Of a DNA stretch of 56,095 bases, positions 32,675 through 41,052 are shown piece after piece. The notes below the pieces were generated by a model. That model was not told the DNA's origin. It saw nothing but the letters and a program-made list of their open reading frames with translations, and ran no database searches. Both the position numbers and the translations under genes were made by a program. Position 1 is the stretch's first letter, and each line of letters begins with the position of its first letter. Source of the stretch: Solirubrobacterales bacterium (GTDB lineage Bacteria > Actinomycetota > Thermoleophilia > Solirubrobacterales > Solirubrobacteraceae); NCBI GenBank assembly GCA_019240115.1, contig JAFAYV010000023.1, forward strand, positions 1 through 56,095, in the 5' to 3' direction.

Positions 32675-34555
32675 CTACCCCCCGCGCGTGGCCCGGTAGC
32701 GCTGCTCGGCCTGGGCGGCGAGGGCGCTCACGTCCACCGACCCCAGCCCGGTGGCGAGGTCGTAGCCGGCGCGCGCGGTGCAGCAGCCGAGCGGGTGGTG
32801 GATGAGCATCGATCCGAGGTCGTTGTCGCCGACGGTGACGTCGTCGATCGCGGCGGATCGGGTCCGCGCCAGGTACAGCAGCGGATCGAGGAGGCCGAGC
32901 GGCGGCTCGCCGCGGGCCGCCGCGGCCTGGTCGGCGTCCGCGATGCCCGCGGCGAGCAGCGGCGTCGCCGCGCTCGTCCCGCCGACGCTGATCCAGCCGG
33001 GCGTCAGCCCGGCGGGCAGCTCGTCGCACGCCGTCGTGCAGTAGATGGCATAGCCGGGGAGCGGGTCGGCGAACATCGAGACATCGGGCACGTCGCGCGC
33101 GCCGGGCGTGGTGCCCGACGCCGACTGCCAGGCCGGCCGTCCGAACAGGATGCTCTTGCCGCCGCCGCCGGCCCCGAAGCGCAGCGGGCTGTCGTTCCAG
33201 GTCAGCTCGGTCTGCAGCGCGTTGGTCGCGGCCAGGGTGACGTTGGTCCCGCCGACGGCCGTGACATACGGCGAGGACGCGGGGAACTGGGTGCGCAGGA
33301 CCGGCAGCGCGGAGGTGTTGCCGTTCTCGGCGCACGCGCTCGAGCCGGCGTCGCCGGAGGCGGCGACGACGCTGATCCCGGCGGCGGCCTCGAACTCGAA
33401 CACCCCGTTGGTCAGATCGAAGAGCTTGCGCAGCTCCGGGATGTCGCGCTCGCAGCCGCCATAGGAGATCGATTCCACGTTCGGGCGCAGCGGGCGGGGC
33501 GTCTGAAGCGGCGCCGCGTAGGCCTTGAGCGTGTCGGTGATCGTCTGCTCGCCGACCTCGTAGACGTTGAAGCTCGTCGCCTTCGGCGCGGCGGCGGCGA
33601 GGACCTCGAGGTCGAGCTCGGCCTCGTCGAGCGGGAGCAGTCCGCCGCCCGCCAGGGTCGCGGTCAGCACGTGCGGGGCGGGCAGCCCGAAGCAGCTCGC
33701 GAAGGTCGAGATGTCACCGGCGGTGAAGCCGCCGCCGAACTCGACGAGCGCGATCCGCTCGGCCGGCGCCGTCGTCGTCTGGGCGATGAGCGCCGGATAG
33801 TCGTAGGCGGTCAGGTACTGGTTCGGTGTCATCCCCGCGTAGCCGGCGGCGAGCCTGGCGGGCGTGCCCGCGGCGAGGCCGCCGGGGCAGCCCGAGGGCG
33901 TTCCGGTTCGCGGCCGCGCCGAGGTCGCGCGCGCCGTCGCCGGTCCGGTCGGCCCGTCGGCGGTCGTCAGGCCGCTGCCCGCCGGCGAGCGCGGAGAGAG
34001 CCCGACGATGGTCTCGCCGTCCGCGACGCCGGTGGCCGCGCGGGCCAGGGCCCGGGGAACCCGCGGCGCCGCGCCGGGTCGAGCGTTCGACGCCCGGGCG
34101 GCGGTGACGCCGAACAGCGCGCGCGCCTGCGCCGGCGAGGCGGTCACCGTCGCGTAGAGGCCGAGGCCGTCGATCCGGCCGCGGAGGTGGTGTGCGCGCA
34201 GGTAGGCGCGCACGGCGTGCTTGGCCTTCGCCGAGGCGCCGTAGCGCTTGACGAGCTCGGCCACCGACAGATAGCGACGGTAGTGGCGCGAGGTCGGGTT
34301 CGAGACCTCGGCGACGAACGTCGCCAGCGCTCGCTCAGGGCGGGTCAGCGCGATGAGCAGCTCGATTCCGGGGGACGTCCGCGGCGCCGCCGAGGCCGAC
34401 GCGGAGCCCGCGCCGCCGAGCCCGACCGCGCCGCCGAGCCCGACCGCGCCACCGAGCCCGACCGCGCCACCGAGCGCGACCGCCGCGAGCAGGCTCGCGA
34501 GCACCGTCGTGCGCCGACCGGAGCGCGCCGCCTGAGCCGTGACCGAGCTGTGCAT
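32675..34555 (-). CDS. S53 sedolisin-family secreted protease (pro-kumamolisin type)
   Basis: 626 aa. Signal segment with GGAVGL repeats at about residues 28-48; pro-domain (ERALATFVAEVSNPTSRHYRRYLSV, LRAHHLRGRIDGLGLYATVT) at about 70-160; catalytic domain from about 235. Catalytic Glu/Asp lie in DEAELDLEVLA, oxyanion Asp in ASGDAGSSAC and the nucleophile Ser in SVGGTSAATP; the calcium loop is GYDLATGLGSVD. An acid-acting, secreted endopeptidase that matures itself. All catalytic residues are present. Divergent from the NADH dehydrogenase gene. Confidence 0.93.
   Translation of the reverse strand: MHSSVTAQAARSGRRTTVLASLLAAVALGGAVGLGGAVGLGGAVGLGGAGSASASAAPRTSPGIELLIALTRPERALATFVAEVSNPTSRHYRRYLSVAELVKRYGASAKAKHAVRAYLRAHHLRGRIDGLGLYATVTASPAQARALFGVTAARASNARPGAAPRVPRALARAATGVADGETIVGLSPRSPAGSGLTTADGPTGPATARATSARPRTGTPSGCPGGLAAGTPARLAAGYAGMTPNQYLTAYDYPALIAQTTTAPAERIALVEFGGGFTAGDISTFASCFGLPAPHVLTATLAGGGLLPLDEAELDLEVLAAAAPKATSFNVYEVGEQTITDTLKAYAAPLQTPRPLRPNVESISYGGCERDIPELRKLFDLTNGVFEFEAAAGISVVAASGDAGSSACAENGNTSALPVLRTQFPASSPYVTAVGGTNVTLAATNALQTELTWNDSPLRFGAGGGGKSILFGRPAWQSASGTTPGARDVPDVSMFADPLPGYAIYCTTACDELPAGLTPGWISVGGTSAATPLLAAGIADADQAAAARGEPPLGLLDPLLYLARTRSAAIDDVTVGDNDLGSMLIHHPLGCCTARAGYDLATGLGSVDVSALAAQAEQRYRATRGG
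34411..34485. repeat. 18-bp repeats encoding GGAVGL in the sedolisin signal segment
   Basis: On the plus strand CCGAGCCCGACCGCGCC and near-identical units repeat about four times. On the minus strand they give GGAVGL three to four times, extending the hydrophobic core of the signal peptide. Confidence 0.85.
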
Positions 34556-34684
34556 CGACTTCCCCCGCAGAACGACTCTGGAACGCCGTCCATCGTAATC
34601 CGACCCGGAGACGGCGAGCGCCGGTGGGGTCGCCGCGCCACATCGGTGATTGGCGCCCGCCGTGCGCGGCCATCCTTAAGCGCG

Positions 34685-36040
34685 ATGAGCGCGCTGTCCA
34701 CGAACGCGACGCGAGGCGATCACCGGGTCGTGGTGATCGGCGGAGGCTTCGGCGGCCTGCGCGCCGTTCGCCATCTGCGCGACGCCCCCGTCTCGGTGAC
34801 GTTGATCGACCGCCGCAACTTCCATCTCTTCCAGCCGCTCAGCTACCAGGTCGCGACCGGCGCGCTGTCGCCGAGCGACGTCGCCTACCCGCTGCGCGCC
34901 CTCTTCGCCGGCAGCGACAACGTCAGGGTCCTGCTCGCCGACGCGTCGGGCTTCGATCTCGACGCGCGGGAGGTGCGCCTCGCGCCTGCCGGCGACGAGT
35001 CGATCCCCGACGCGGTCCCCTACGACACGCTCATCGTCGCCGCCGGCTCGAGCTACTCGTACTTTGGGCACGAGGAGTGGCGCGAGCACGCCGCCGAGGT
35101 CAAGTCGATGGAGAGCGCGATCGTCGTGTGCTCGGAGATCCTCGCCGCCTTCGAGCGCGCCGAGCTGGCCACCGATCCCGGCGCGCGCGCCGCCGAGCTG
35201 ACCTTCGTCGTCGTCGGCGGCGGTCCGACCGGCGTCGAGATGGCCGGGCAGATCGGCGAGCTGGCCCGCCATACGCTCCGGCATGACTTCCGCTCGATCG
35301 ACCCGACGACCGCGCGCGTGCTGCTCATCGAGACCACCGACCGGCTGCTCGGGTCGTTTCCGGCCTCGCTCTCGGAGAAGGCGCGCCGCGGGCTCGAGCG
35401 GATCGGGGTCACGCCGATGCTCGACACCACGGTGGTCGACATCGACGAGAAGTCGGTGGTGCTCGAGGATGGGCAGGGCGCGCGCGAGACCGTGCCGACG
35501 CGGACGGTCGTCTGGGCCGCCGGCGTGCAGGCCTCCTCGCTGGCCACGACGCTCGGCGAGCTGGCCGGCGGCGAGATCGACCGCTCCGGCCGGCTGACGG
35601 TCGAGTCCGACCTCTCGCTGGCCGGCCATCCCGAGGTGCTCGTGCTCGGCGACATGGTCCGGGTGCGCGACGCCGACGGGCAGGTCCAGACGCTGCCGGG
35701 CGTCGCCCCGGTCGCCATCCAGCAGGGCGTCTACGCCGGGCGCCTGATCGTCGACCGGCTGCACGGCGCGGCTACCGCGCCGTTCCACTACCACGACAAG
35801 GGCAACGTGGCCACGATCGGGCGCGGCCGGGCGGTCGTCGACCTCGGCTGGCTGCGTCTCAGCGGCCTGCCGGCCTGGGTGGCCTGGCTCGTCATCCACA
35901 TCTGGTACCTGATCGGCTTTCGCAACCGGCTGTTCGTGGCGCTCCAGTGGTTCTTCAGCTTCGTCAGCCACGGGCGCTCGAGCCGGCTCATCGTCGAGCC
36001 CGACGACATCGACGTGCACGAGGTGCCGACGTCTGACTGA
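34685..36040 (+). CDS. ndh: type II NADH dehydrogenase (NDH-2)
   Basis: 451 aa, ATG 34685. Two Rossmann folds: VVVIGGGFGGLRAVRHL for FAD (residues 14-30) and FVVVGGGPTGVEMAGQIGEL for NAD(P)H (about 175-194). NDH-2 blocks: RRNFHLFQPLSYQVATGALS, FAD-binding LVLGDMVRVRD, and AIQQGVYAGRLIVDRL for quinone binding. The C-terminal helical stretch (WVAWLVIHIWYLIGFRNRLF) attaches to the membrane. It passes electrons from NADH to quinone without pumping protons. No ETC neighbour genes are here. Confidence 0.93.
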   Translation: MSALSTNATRGDHRVVVIGGGFGGLRAVRHLRDAPVSVTLIDRRNFHLFQPLSYQVATGALSPSDVAYPLRALFAGSDNVRVLLADASGFDLDAREVRLAPAGDESIPDAVPYDTLIVAAGSSYSYFGHEEWREHAAEVKSMESAIVVCSEILAAFERAELATDPGARAAELTFVVVGGGPTGVEMAGQIGELARHTLRHDFRSIDPTTARVLLIETTDRLLGSFPASLSEKARRGLERIGVTPMLDTTVVDIDEKSVVLEDGQGARETVPTRTVVWAAGVQASSLATTLGELAGGEIDRSGRLTVESDLSLAGHPEVLVLGDMVRVRDADGQVQTLPGVAPVAIQQGVYAGRLIVDRLHGAATAPFHYHDKGNVATIGRGRAVVDLGWLRLSGLPAWVAWLVIHIWYLIGFRNRLFVALQWFFSFVSHGRSSRLIVEPDDIDVHEVPTSD

Positions 36041-36101
36041 TCCGGCGGCCGCGCAAGCCCGCGCCCAGTAGCACCGTGCGGCAGGCCCCCGACCCTCGTC
36101 T

Positions 36102-36137
36102 GCGAAACGACAAGAGGCTCGCCGGCTGCCGTTTCGC
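36102..36137 (+). other. 8-bp-stem hairpin just upstream of the 3D-domain gene
   Basis: GCGAAACG (36102-36109) pairs with CGTTTCGC (36130-36137), ending 11 nt before the ATG at 36149. It could hide the ribosome site or terminate the upstream ndh transcript. No T-run and no known RNA family match. Confidence 0.35.
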
Positions 36138-36148
36138 CCGCTGCTGTC

Positions 36149-37045
36149 ATGACCTCCGGCACCCGTACCCTCGCCTGCCTCGCCGCGCTGACGTGCAGCG
36201 CGGGCCTCGGCGCCGCTGGCACCGCCGCCTCGGGGCGCTCCCGCGGCGGGCATGCCTCCGCTGGCGCCGGACCGGGGTTGCCGGGGAACGGTTCCTCGGG
36301 CGGCGCGCCGATCCAGGGCGGCGGGCTGGCGCCGGTGCACGAGCCTCCGTCGCGGATCCCGGCCCCGCCGAGCGAGCGCGCCCGCGGCCGCTGGCTCGGC
36401 GGGGTCGAGGTCACCGAGTACTGGCCGGCGCCCGAGGCCTGGTTTCGCGGCCGGCTCGTCAGCGCCCCCGGGCTGCCCGGCCGGCACCGCATCGACTGGC
36501 TGTACTCGGCGCTCGGGGTCTCGATGGAGGGCGACGGGACCGGGCTCGACGGGCGCGTCTACCACATCGACGCGCTCGGCAACGGGGGCTGGGTGACCGC
36601 GAGCGGCCGTCCCACCGACCCCGGCAACGGCTGGTCGGCGGGCGCTCCGTACTGGCGAGCCGGCGGCTACTGGCGCAACCGCCGGGGGGCGGTCACCTTC
36701 CCGCTCGCCGCCGGCGGCTGGTCGGCGGGCGCCGGTCGTCGCTACGTCGCCCTGCGTGGGGTGACCTTCACCGCCGGCGCCGCCCGGCCGCTGCGCCTGC
36801 TCCAGTCGATCGCCGTCGACCCGCGCGTCATCCCGCTCGGCAGCCGCGTCTACGTTCCCGCCTACCGCCACGACGGGCACGGCGGCTGGTTCGTCGCCCA
36901 GGACACCGGCGGCGCGATCAACGGCCGCCACATCGACGTCTACCGCCCGCCCCCGGCGAGCCCGTCGGACTCCGGCCGGTTGCTCACCGGAGAGCGGATC
37001 TATGTCATCAAGCCCCGCTCACGACACCAGTGGCCGGCCCCGTAG
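36149..37045 (+). CDS. secreted 3D-domain wall protein
   Basis: 298 aa, ATG 36149. Signal peptide at residues 1-28 (LACLAALTCSAGLGAAGTAA). After a low-complexity Gly/Ser/Pro spacer comes a distinctive domain (VTEYWPAPEAWFRGRLVSAPG) and a C-terminal 3D domain (SIAVDPRVIPLGSRVYVPAY, GWFVAQDTGGAINGRHIDVY) with the three catalytic-site aspartates of the MltA/Sps1 fold. It probably cleaves peptidoglycan. The stop codon is supplied by the tip of the 228-bp element (residues QWPAP), so the original C-terminus has been replaced. Confidence 0.85.
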   Translation: MTSGTRTLACLAALTCSAGLGAAGTAASGRSRGGHASAGAGPGLPGNGSSGGAPIQGGGLAPVHEPPSRIPAPPSERARGRWLGGVEVTEYWPAPEAWFRGRLVSAPGLPGRHRIDWLYSALGVSMEGDGTGLDGRVYHIDALGNGGWVTASGRPTDPGNGWSAGAPYWRAGGYWRNRRGAVTFPLAAGGWSAGAGRRYVALRGVTFTAGAARPLRLLQSIAVDPRVIPLGSRVYVPAYRHDGHGGWFVAQDTGGAINGRHIDVYRPPPASPSDSGRLLTGERIYVIKPRSRHQWPAP

Positions 37046-37254
37046 GTACGCTCGCATTCGAGCACTCCCCAGCGGCGCCTGCGCGAGCCCGCGGCCCGCT
37101 CGGCATCCAGCCTCGCCGGATCGGGCCGCGCTCGCGTCGTCCGGCTGTCCTCGAAGCCTCGTGTAGCGCTGCTACACGTCGACTTCTGCGTCCTCGCCAG
37201 GCATCCACTGGTGAGCGCTCTCGGTGCGACCGAACCTACCGGGCCGACCACTAG
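37027..37254 (-). mobile_element. 228-bp MITE-like element, copy B
   Basis: Same length and inverted relative to copy A at 6407-6634. Ends CCAGTGG...CCCCGTAGGTACG and, on the other side, CTACCGGGCCGACCACTAG. The internal hairpin CGTGTAGC-GCT-GCTACACG and the core around CTGGATGCCGAGCGGGCC (reverse) are conserved. The left end is one base off CTAG. No transposase, no clear target duplication. It lies at the 3' end of the 3D-domain gene and its tip contains that gene's stop. Confidence 0.82.
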
Positions 37255-37266
37255 ACTCTCCTGCGC

Positions 37267-37869
37267 ATGCCCAAGCAGCGCGTCACCCGGGTCGAGCAGC
37301 GCAGCTCGATGGCCGCCTTTGAGCAGATGCGCGATTGGTCCGACGAGGACCTCGCCGTCGAGACCAAGGCGCGCGCCGCGGCGCAGGCGGTGCTCGGGCT
37401 GCGCGCCGCCGAGAAGTACGACGCCAAGCGCGCCCGCGCGCACTTCCAGAAGGCGATCGCCGCCGCCCCGCCGCAGGAGCGGATGCAGCTGCGGCGCATG
37501 GCCGACCTCTCGCTGGCGCAGGCCGAGCGCCGGGCCGGCGACTTCCAGAAGGCCGCCGAGCGCGTCGGCGCTCCGGTCAAGAAGGGTCAGGTGCGGTTTC
37601 TGCGGTTCATCGGCCTCATCGCTCCGCCGAGCAGCGACGGGCCGGTCGCCCGGGTGCGCGGGATCGCCATCGCGGTCGCGCTCGTCATCGCCATCCTGCT
37701 CATCGGCTTCGGGCTCGTGAACCTCGTCGCGCTGCCCTTCGGCGGCATCTCGCTCGATCTCGGGATCTTCTACGGCGTGCTGCTCGTGCTCATCGCCGTC
37801 GGGGTGGCGGTCTTCCTCGGCCGGCGACGGCAACGCCGGGCTCAGGCGCAGGCTTCGGCGTCCCGTTGA
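37267..37869 (+). CDS. helical protein with two C-terminal membrane segments
   Basis: 200 aa, ATG 37267. The first 105 residues are charged and helical with a TPR-like rhythm (AEKYDAKRARAHFQKAIAAA, MADLSLAQAERRAGDFQKAAERVG). Two membrane segments follow (IAIAVALVIAILLIGFGLV, FYGVLLVLIAVGVAVFLG) and a basic tail. Not recognised as a named family. Its upstream end abuts the 228-bp element, so its promoter may lie in that element. Confidence 0.7.
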   Translation: MPKQRVTRVEQRSSMAAFEQMRDWSDEDLAVETKARAAAQAVLGLRAAEKYDAKRARAHFQKAIAAAPPQERMQLRRMADLSLAQAERRAGDFQKAAERVGAPVKKGQVRFLRFIGLIAPPSSDGPVARVRGIAIAVALVIAILLIGFGLVNLVALPFGGISLDLGIFYGVLLVLIAVGVAVFLGRRRQRRAQAQASASR

Positions 37870-37878
37870 GCGGCGACC

Positions 37879-38574
37879 GTGTGCGGCCGCTACACCCTCG
37901 CCGCTCCTGATCCGGCGGCGATCCGCGACCGCTTCGGAATCGGCGCGTCGGTCGACGTCCGCCGCCGCTACAACATCGCGCCCGGCGACGACGTGCTCGC
38001 GGTCACCACGAGCCGCGAGGGCGCGCCACGCGGCGAGCTGCTGCGGTGGGGGCTCGTGCCCTCATGGGCCGACGGCCCCGACACCGGGCTGAAGATGATC
38101 AACGCTCGGGTCGAGACCGCCGCGCAGCGGCCCGCGTTCCGGCGCGCCTTCGAGCGGTTTCGCTGCCTCATCGTCGCCGACGGCTTCTACGAGTGGCGGC
38201 GCACGTCGACCGGACCCAAGCAGCCGTTTCACATCACCCGCGACGACGGCGGCCCGTTCGCGTTCGCGGGCCTGTGGTCGATCTGGCATGGCGACGGCGA
38301 TCAGACGCTGCGCACCTGCTCGATCCTGACCACCGATGCCAACCCGGCGGTCGCCGCGCTGCACGATCGCATGCCGGTGATCCTCTCCCCCGAGCACGAG
38401 GCGCCATGGCTGGACACCGCCACTCCGGCGCGTGAGCTCGACGCGATCCTCGCCGGCCTGCCCGCCGCGCGCACCGCGCTGAGCGAGGTCGGCTTCGCGG
38501 TCAACGACGCCCGCTACGACGGCCCGGAGTGTCTCGCGCCTCCGGTGCCCACCGCCCAGACGTCGCTGTTCTGA
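37879..38574 (+). CDS. SRAP/YedK-type abasic-site DNA-protein crosslink protein
   Basis: 231 aa, GTG start. Cys2 (MCGRYTLAAP) is the invariant residue that forms a covalent thiazolidine with abasic sites in ssDNA. Other family blocks: PGDDVLAV, GLVPSWA, MINARVETA (Asn), FYEWRRTSTGPKQPF (Glu) and LHDRMPVIL (His). It shields abasic sites during replication and is often SOS-regulated; no LexA box is evident upstream. Confidence 0.94.
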   Translation: MCGRYTLAAPDPAAIRDRFGIGASVDVRRRYNIAPGDDVLAVTTSREGAPRGELLRWGLVPSWADGPDTGLKMINARVETAAQRPAFRRAFERFRCLIVADGFYEWRRTSTGPKQPFHITRDDGGPFAFAGLWSIWHGDGDQTLRTCSILTTDANPAVAALHDRMPVILSPEHEAPWLDTATPARELDAILAGLPAARTALSEVGFAVNDARYDGPECLAPPVPTAQTSLF

Positions 38575-38575
38575 C

Positions 38576-40672
38576 TCACGCCGGCGGTGAGGCGACGACC
38601 ACGCCGGTGAGCGGCCGCGTCAGCGTCCCCGGACCTGCGCTGAGGATGTCGGTCGGCGCCCGGTCCTGGCTGAGCCATGAGACGAAGTCCTCGGCATCCA
38701 TGGGACGGCCGAGGTGGAAGCCCTGGGCGAGATCGCAGCCGAGCGTGTCGAGCCGCTCGAGCGTCGCCCCGTCCTCGACACCCTCGGCGATCGTTCGCAG
38801 CCCGAGATCGCGGGCGAGGTTGATCGTCGAGCGGACGATGATCAGGTCGCTCTCGTCGCTCAGCATCGGGGTGACGAACGACCGGTCGATCTTCAGCTCG
38901 TCGATCGGCAGGCGGCGGAGGTTCTCCAGCGACGAGTAGCCGGTGCCGAAGTCGTCGACCGACAGACGCGCGCCAAGGGCCGACAGGCGGCTGACGGTCG
39001 CCAGGGCGCGGTCGGGGTCGGTCATGATCATCCGCTCGGTGATCTCGAGCGACAGCGCCGGCGCCGGGAGGCCGTGGGCGTCGAGCATCCGCTCGATCTC
39101 CCGCGGGAGATCGCGATCGAGCAGGTTGCGGACCGACAGGTTGACCGCGATCGACAGCCGATGTCCGGCCCGATGCCAGCGCGCGCACTCGGCGATCGAG
39201 CGCTCGAGCACGAGCCGGGTGAGCGGTCCGATCAGCCCGGTCTGCTCGACGGTCGGGATGAAGGTGCCGGGCGCCACGAGGCCGTGCTCGGGATGCTGCC
39301 AGCGAACGAGCCCCTCGGCTCCGGTGACCGACCGCTCCCCGACGCCGACGAGCGGCTGGAAGTGGACGACGATCTGGCTCTCGGTCAGGGCGCGGCGGAC
39401 ATCGGACAGGACGTTGAGGCGACGGTTCGAACGGTCGTCCTGCTCGACGGCGTAGACCTGGTAGTCGATCTGCGCCCGCTTGGCGGCGTACATCGCGATG
39501 TCCGCGCAGCGCAGGAGGGCATGGGCGTCGCCGCCGTCGCGCGGGTAGCGCGCCACTCCCACGCTCGCCCCCACCTCGAGCGAGAGCTCGTCGATCGCAA
39601 ACGGCTCGTCGACCGCCCGGCAGAGCACGGTCGCGATGGCGTCGAGCTCCTCTGGCGAGTCGGTGTCCTGCGCGGGCAGCAACGCGAACTCGTCGCCGCC
39701 AAGTCGGGCGACGAGCCCGCCGTCGCCGAGCTGTCGCGTCAGGCGGGGCGCGAGCTCTGCCAGCAGCTTGTCGCCGTAGCGGTGCCCGAGCGTGTCGTTG
39801 ACCTCCTTGAAGCGGTCGAGGTCCATCAGCATGACGGCGAACCGGCCCGTCGGGCCCGCCGCGGCGATGCGCGCCTCGACGGCCTCGCGGAAGCGCTCGC
39901 GGTTGGCCAGGCCGGTGAGGCCGTCGGTGGTGGCGATCCGCTTGAGCTCCTGGGCGCGGCTGCGCGAGGTCAGCAGCTGTCCGACGAGATACTGGAAGAC
40001 GACGAGGACGATCGCGAACATGGCGAGCTCCGGCGTGCCGAGCCGCAGCGCGACGAGCGCGCCCACGGGGGTCAGCACCGCGGACATCAGGTCGGCGCCG
40101 AGCAGCCAGAGGAACACCTCGCGCGCCTTGGTCACCAACGACGTGCGCTCGAGGTAGCACTGGTATCCGACCCCGAACGCGAACGTCAGCACCGGCATCA
40201 GGAGGCAGGCCGCGAACCCGAGCAGGTAGTACCCGCTGTCTCGGGGGTCGAGGTGCATGGCGCCGACGGCGAAGTGGAAGGCCAACCCGGTCAGCAACGC
40301 CGACCACGTGTAGCTGGCCAGGTTGATCAGCGAGTAGTGCCAGGACGGTCGTGATCGTGCCCATGATGCACCGATCGTCAACGCGCCGAGCAGCGCCGCC
40401 GGGGCACCCCCGAGCAGCACCGCCGCGAGCGCGAAGGCCAACGTGCCGCCGGAGATCTGGATCCGGGATCCGACGGGGACAACCGTGAGCTCGGCGACGA
40501 TCGCGAGGGCGACGAGGAGCGCGAACAGTCCCGGCGACCAGCGTGAGGGGCTCGAGACGAGCAGGCAGACCGGAATCGCGGCCGCCGTCGCCAGCATGAA
40601 GGCCACGCAGTGAACGGGCCGCGCGGTGCGCGGAGATGGTGCAACCGGGGATCGGCGGGAGCGCTCCGTCAC
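38576..40672 (-). CDS. membrane GGDEF-EAL c-di-GMP enzyme
   Basis: 698 aa. About 7-8 N-terminal membrane segments (residues ~20-220, MASE-like) then GGDEF (about 225-390) with an intact LGGDEF active site and DGLTGLANRERF, and EAL (about 400-660). The EAL signature is EGL (GAEGLVRW), still with glutamate; ITERMIM, DDFGTGYSSL, KIDRSFV, AEGVED and QGFHLGRP catalytic residues are retained. It can in principle both make and degrade c-di-GMP. It lies near a WhiG/FliA-type sigma gene, a known c-di-GMP-linked sigma class. Confidence 0.92.
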   Translation of the reverse strand: MTERSRRSPVAPSPRTARPVHCVAFMLATAAAIPVCLLVSSPSRWSPGLFALLVALAIVAELTVVPVGSRIQISGGTLAFALAAVLLGGAPAALLGALTIGASWARSRPSWHYSLINLASYTWSALLTGLAFHFAVGAMHLDPRDSGYYLLGFAACLLMPVLTFAFGVGYQCYLERTSLVTKAREVFLWLLGADLMSAVLTPVGALVALRLGTPELAMFAIVLVVFQYLVGQLLTSRSRAQELKRIATTDGLTGLANRERFREAVEARIAAAGPTGRFAVMLMDLDRFKEVNDTLGHRYGDKLLAELAPRLTRQLGDGGLVARLGGDEFALLPAQDTDSPEELDAIATVLCRAVDEPFAIDELSLEVGASVGVARYPRDGGDAHALLRCADIAMYAAKRAQIDYQVYAVEQDDRSNRRLNVLSDVRRALTESQIVVHFQPLVGVGERSVTGAEGLVRWQHPEHGLVAPGTFIPTVEQTGLIGPLTRLVLERSIAECARWHRAGHRLSIAVNLSVRNLLDRDLPREIERMLDAHGLPAPALSLEITERMIMTDPDRALATVSRLSALGARLSVDDFGTGYSSLENLRRLPIDELKIDRSFVTPMLSDESDLIIVRSTINLARDLGLRTIAEGVEDGATLERLDTLGCDLAQGFHLGRPMDAEDFVSWLSQDRAPTDILSAGPGTLTRPLTGVVVASPPA

Positions 40673-40779
40673 GCCACTCTCATCGGCACGGTGGGGCGCG
40701 CCTTCAGCACGACGACAGCCTCTGGACGGATGTCAAGTGCAGGGCGCGTTCTGCCGATGCGCCTATCGACCAGAAAGAT

Positions 40780-40802
40780 GGGCCCGCCTAGGAGGCGGGC
40801 CC
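40780..40802. terminator. strong symmetrical hairpin (10-bp GC stem, 3-nt loop)
   Basis: Arms GGGCCCGCCT and AGGCGGGCCC are perfect complements around a 3-nt loop. On the minus strand it is followed by ATCTTTCT and lies about 17 nt after a six-codon ORF. It can work in both directions and separates that ORF from the GGDEF-EAL gene. Confidence 0.7.
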
Positions 40803-40818
40803 TTGGGTCCGGCGTAGA

Positions 40819-40839
40819 TCAGCCGACGCGGTAATTCAT
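40819..40839 (-). CDS. six-codon ORF (MNYRVG) with a very strong SD
   Basis: ATG at 40839 follows GAGGAGG by 4 nt; TGA at 40821-40819. The SD is the best in the neighbourhood and the ORF is followed by a strong terminator, which is how leader peptides or tiny peptide genes look. Not recognised; conservation would decide. Confidence 0.4.
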   Translation of the reverse strand: MNYRVG

Positions 40840-40892
40840 CAAGCCTCCTCTCGCAGCCACGGGACGGTGGGTTGATGAGGCAACACGGAGGA

Positions 40893-40925
40893 GTTGGCGT
40901 CGTGGATAACGGCCACGGCGTCAAC
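40893..40925 (+). ncRNA. 13-bp RNA hairpin, possible small-RNA element
   Basis: GTTGGCGTCGTGG (40893-40905) and CCACGGCGTCAAC (40913-40925) pair fully on the plus strand with two G-U wobbles, loop ATAACGG; on the minus strand the same bases give two mismatches. A TTTCC run follows, so on the plus strand it could be a terminator. It lies in a 380-bp gene-poor stretch (40673-41052), which otherwise shows only the six-codon ORF, its terminator and a GC hairpin near 41010. Confidence 0.35.
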
Positions 40926-41052
40926 TTTCCGTCAGCTTTTCTATCCAGTTCCAGCGCAAAACGCAACGCGTCGGCGCTGAATGAACGGTCGGTGGAGCGT
41001 GGGCCCCTGCGGGGCCAGAGGCACTACTTCACAGTCTGTTTGAATTCAGACG

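Noticed and set aside
32778-34157. Several 70-120-codon plus-strand frames within the sedolisin gene
   Set aside because: They are shadows of the protease gene, which has complete catalytic motifs.
30953-36040. A 1,695-codon open frame on the plus strand
   Set aside because: It crosses five real genes in other frames or on the other strand. Only its last 451 codons (the NADH dehydrogenase) are protein-like; the rest is Arg/Gly/Ala-rich, as expected of high-GC shadow frames.
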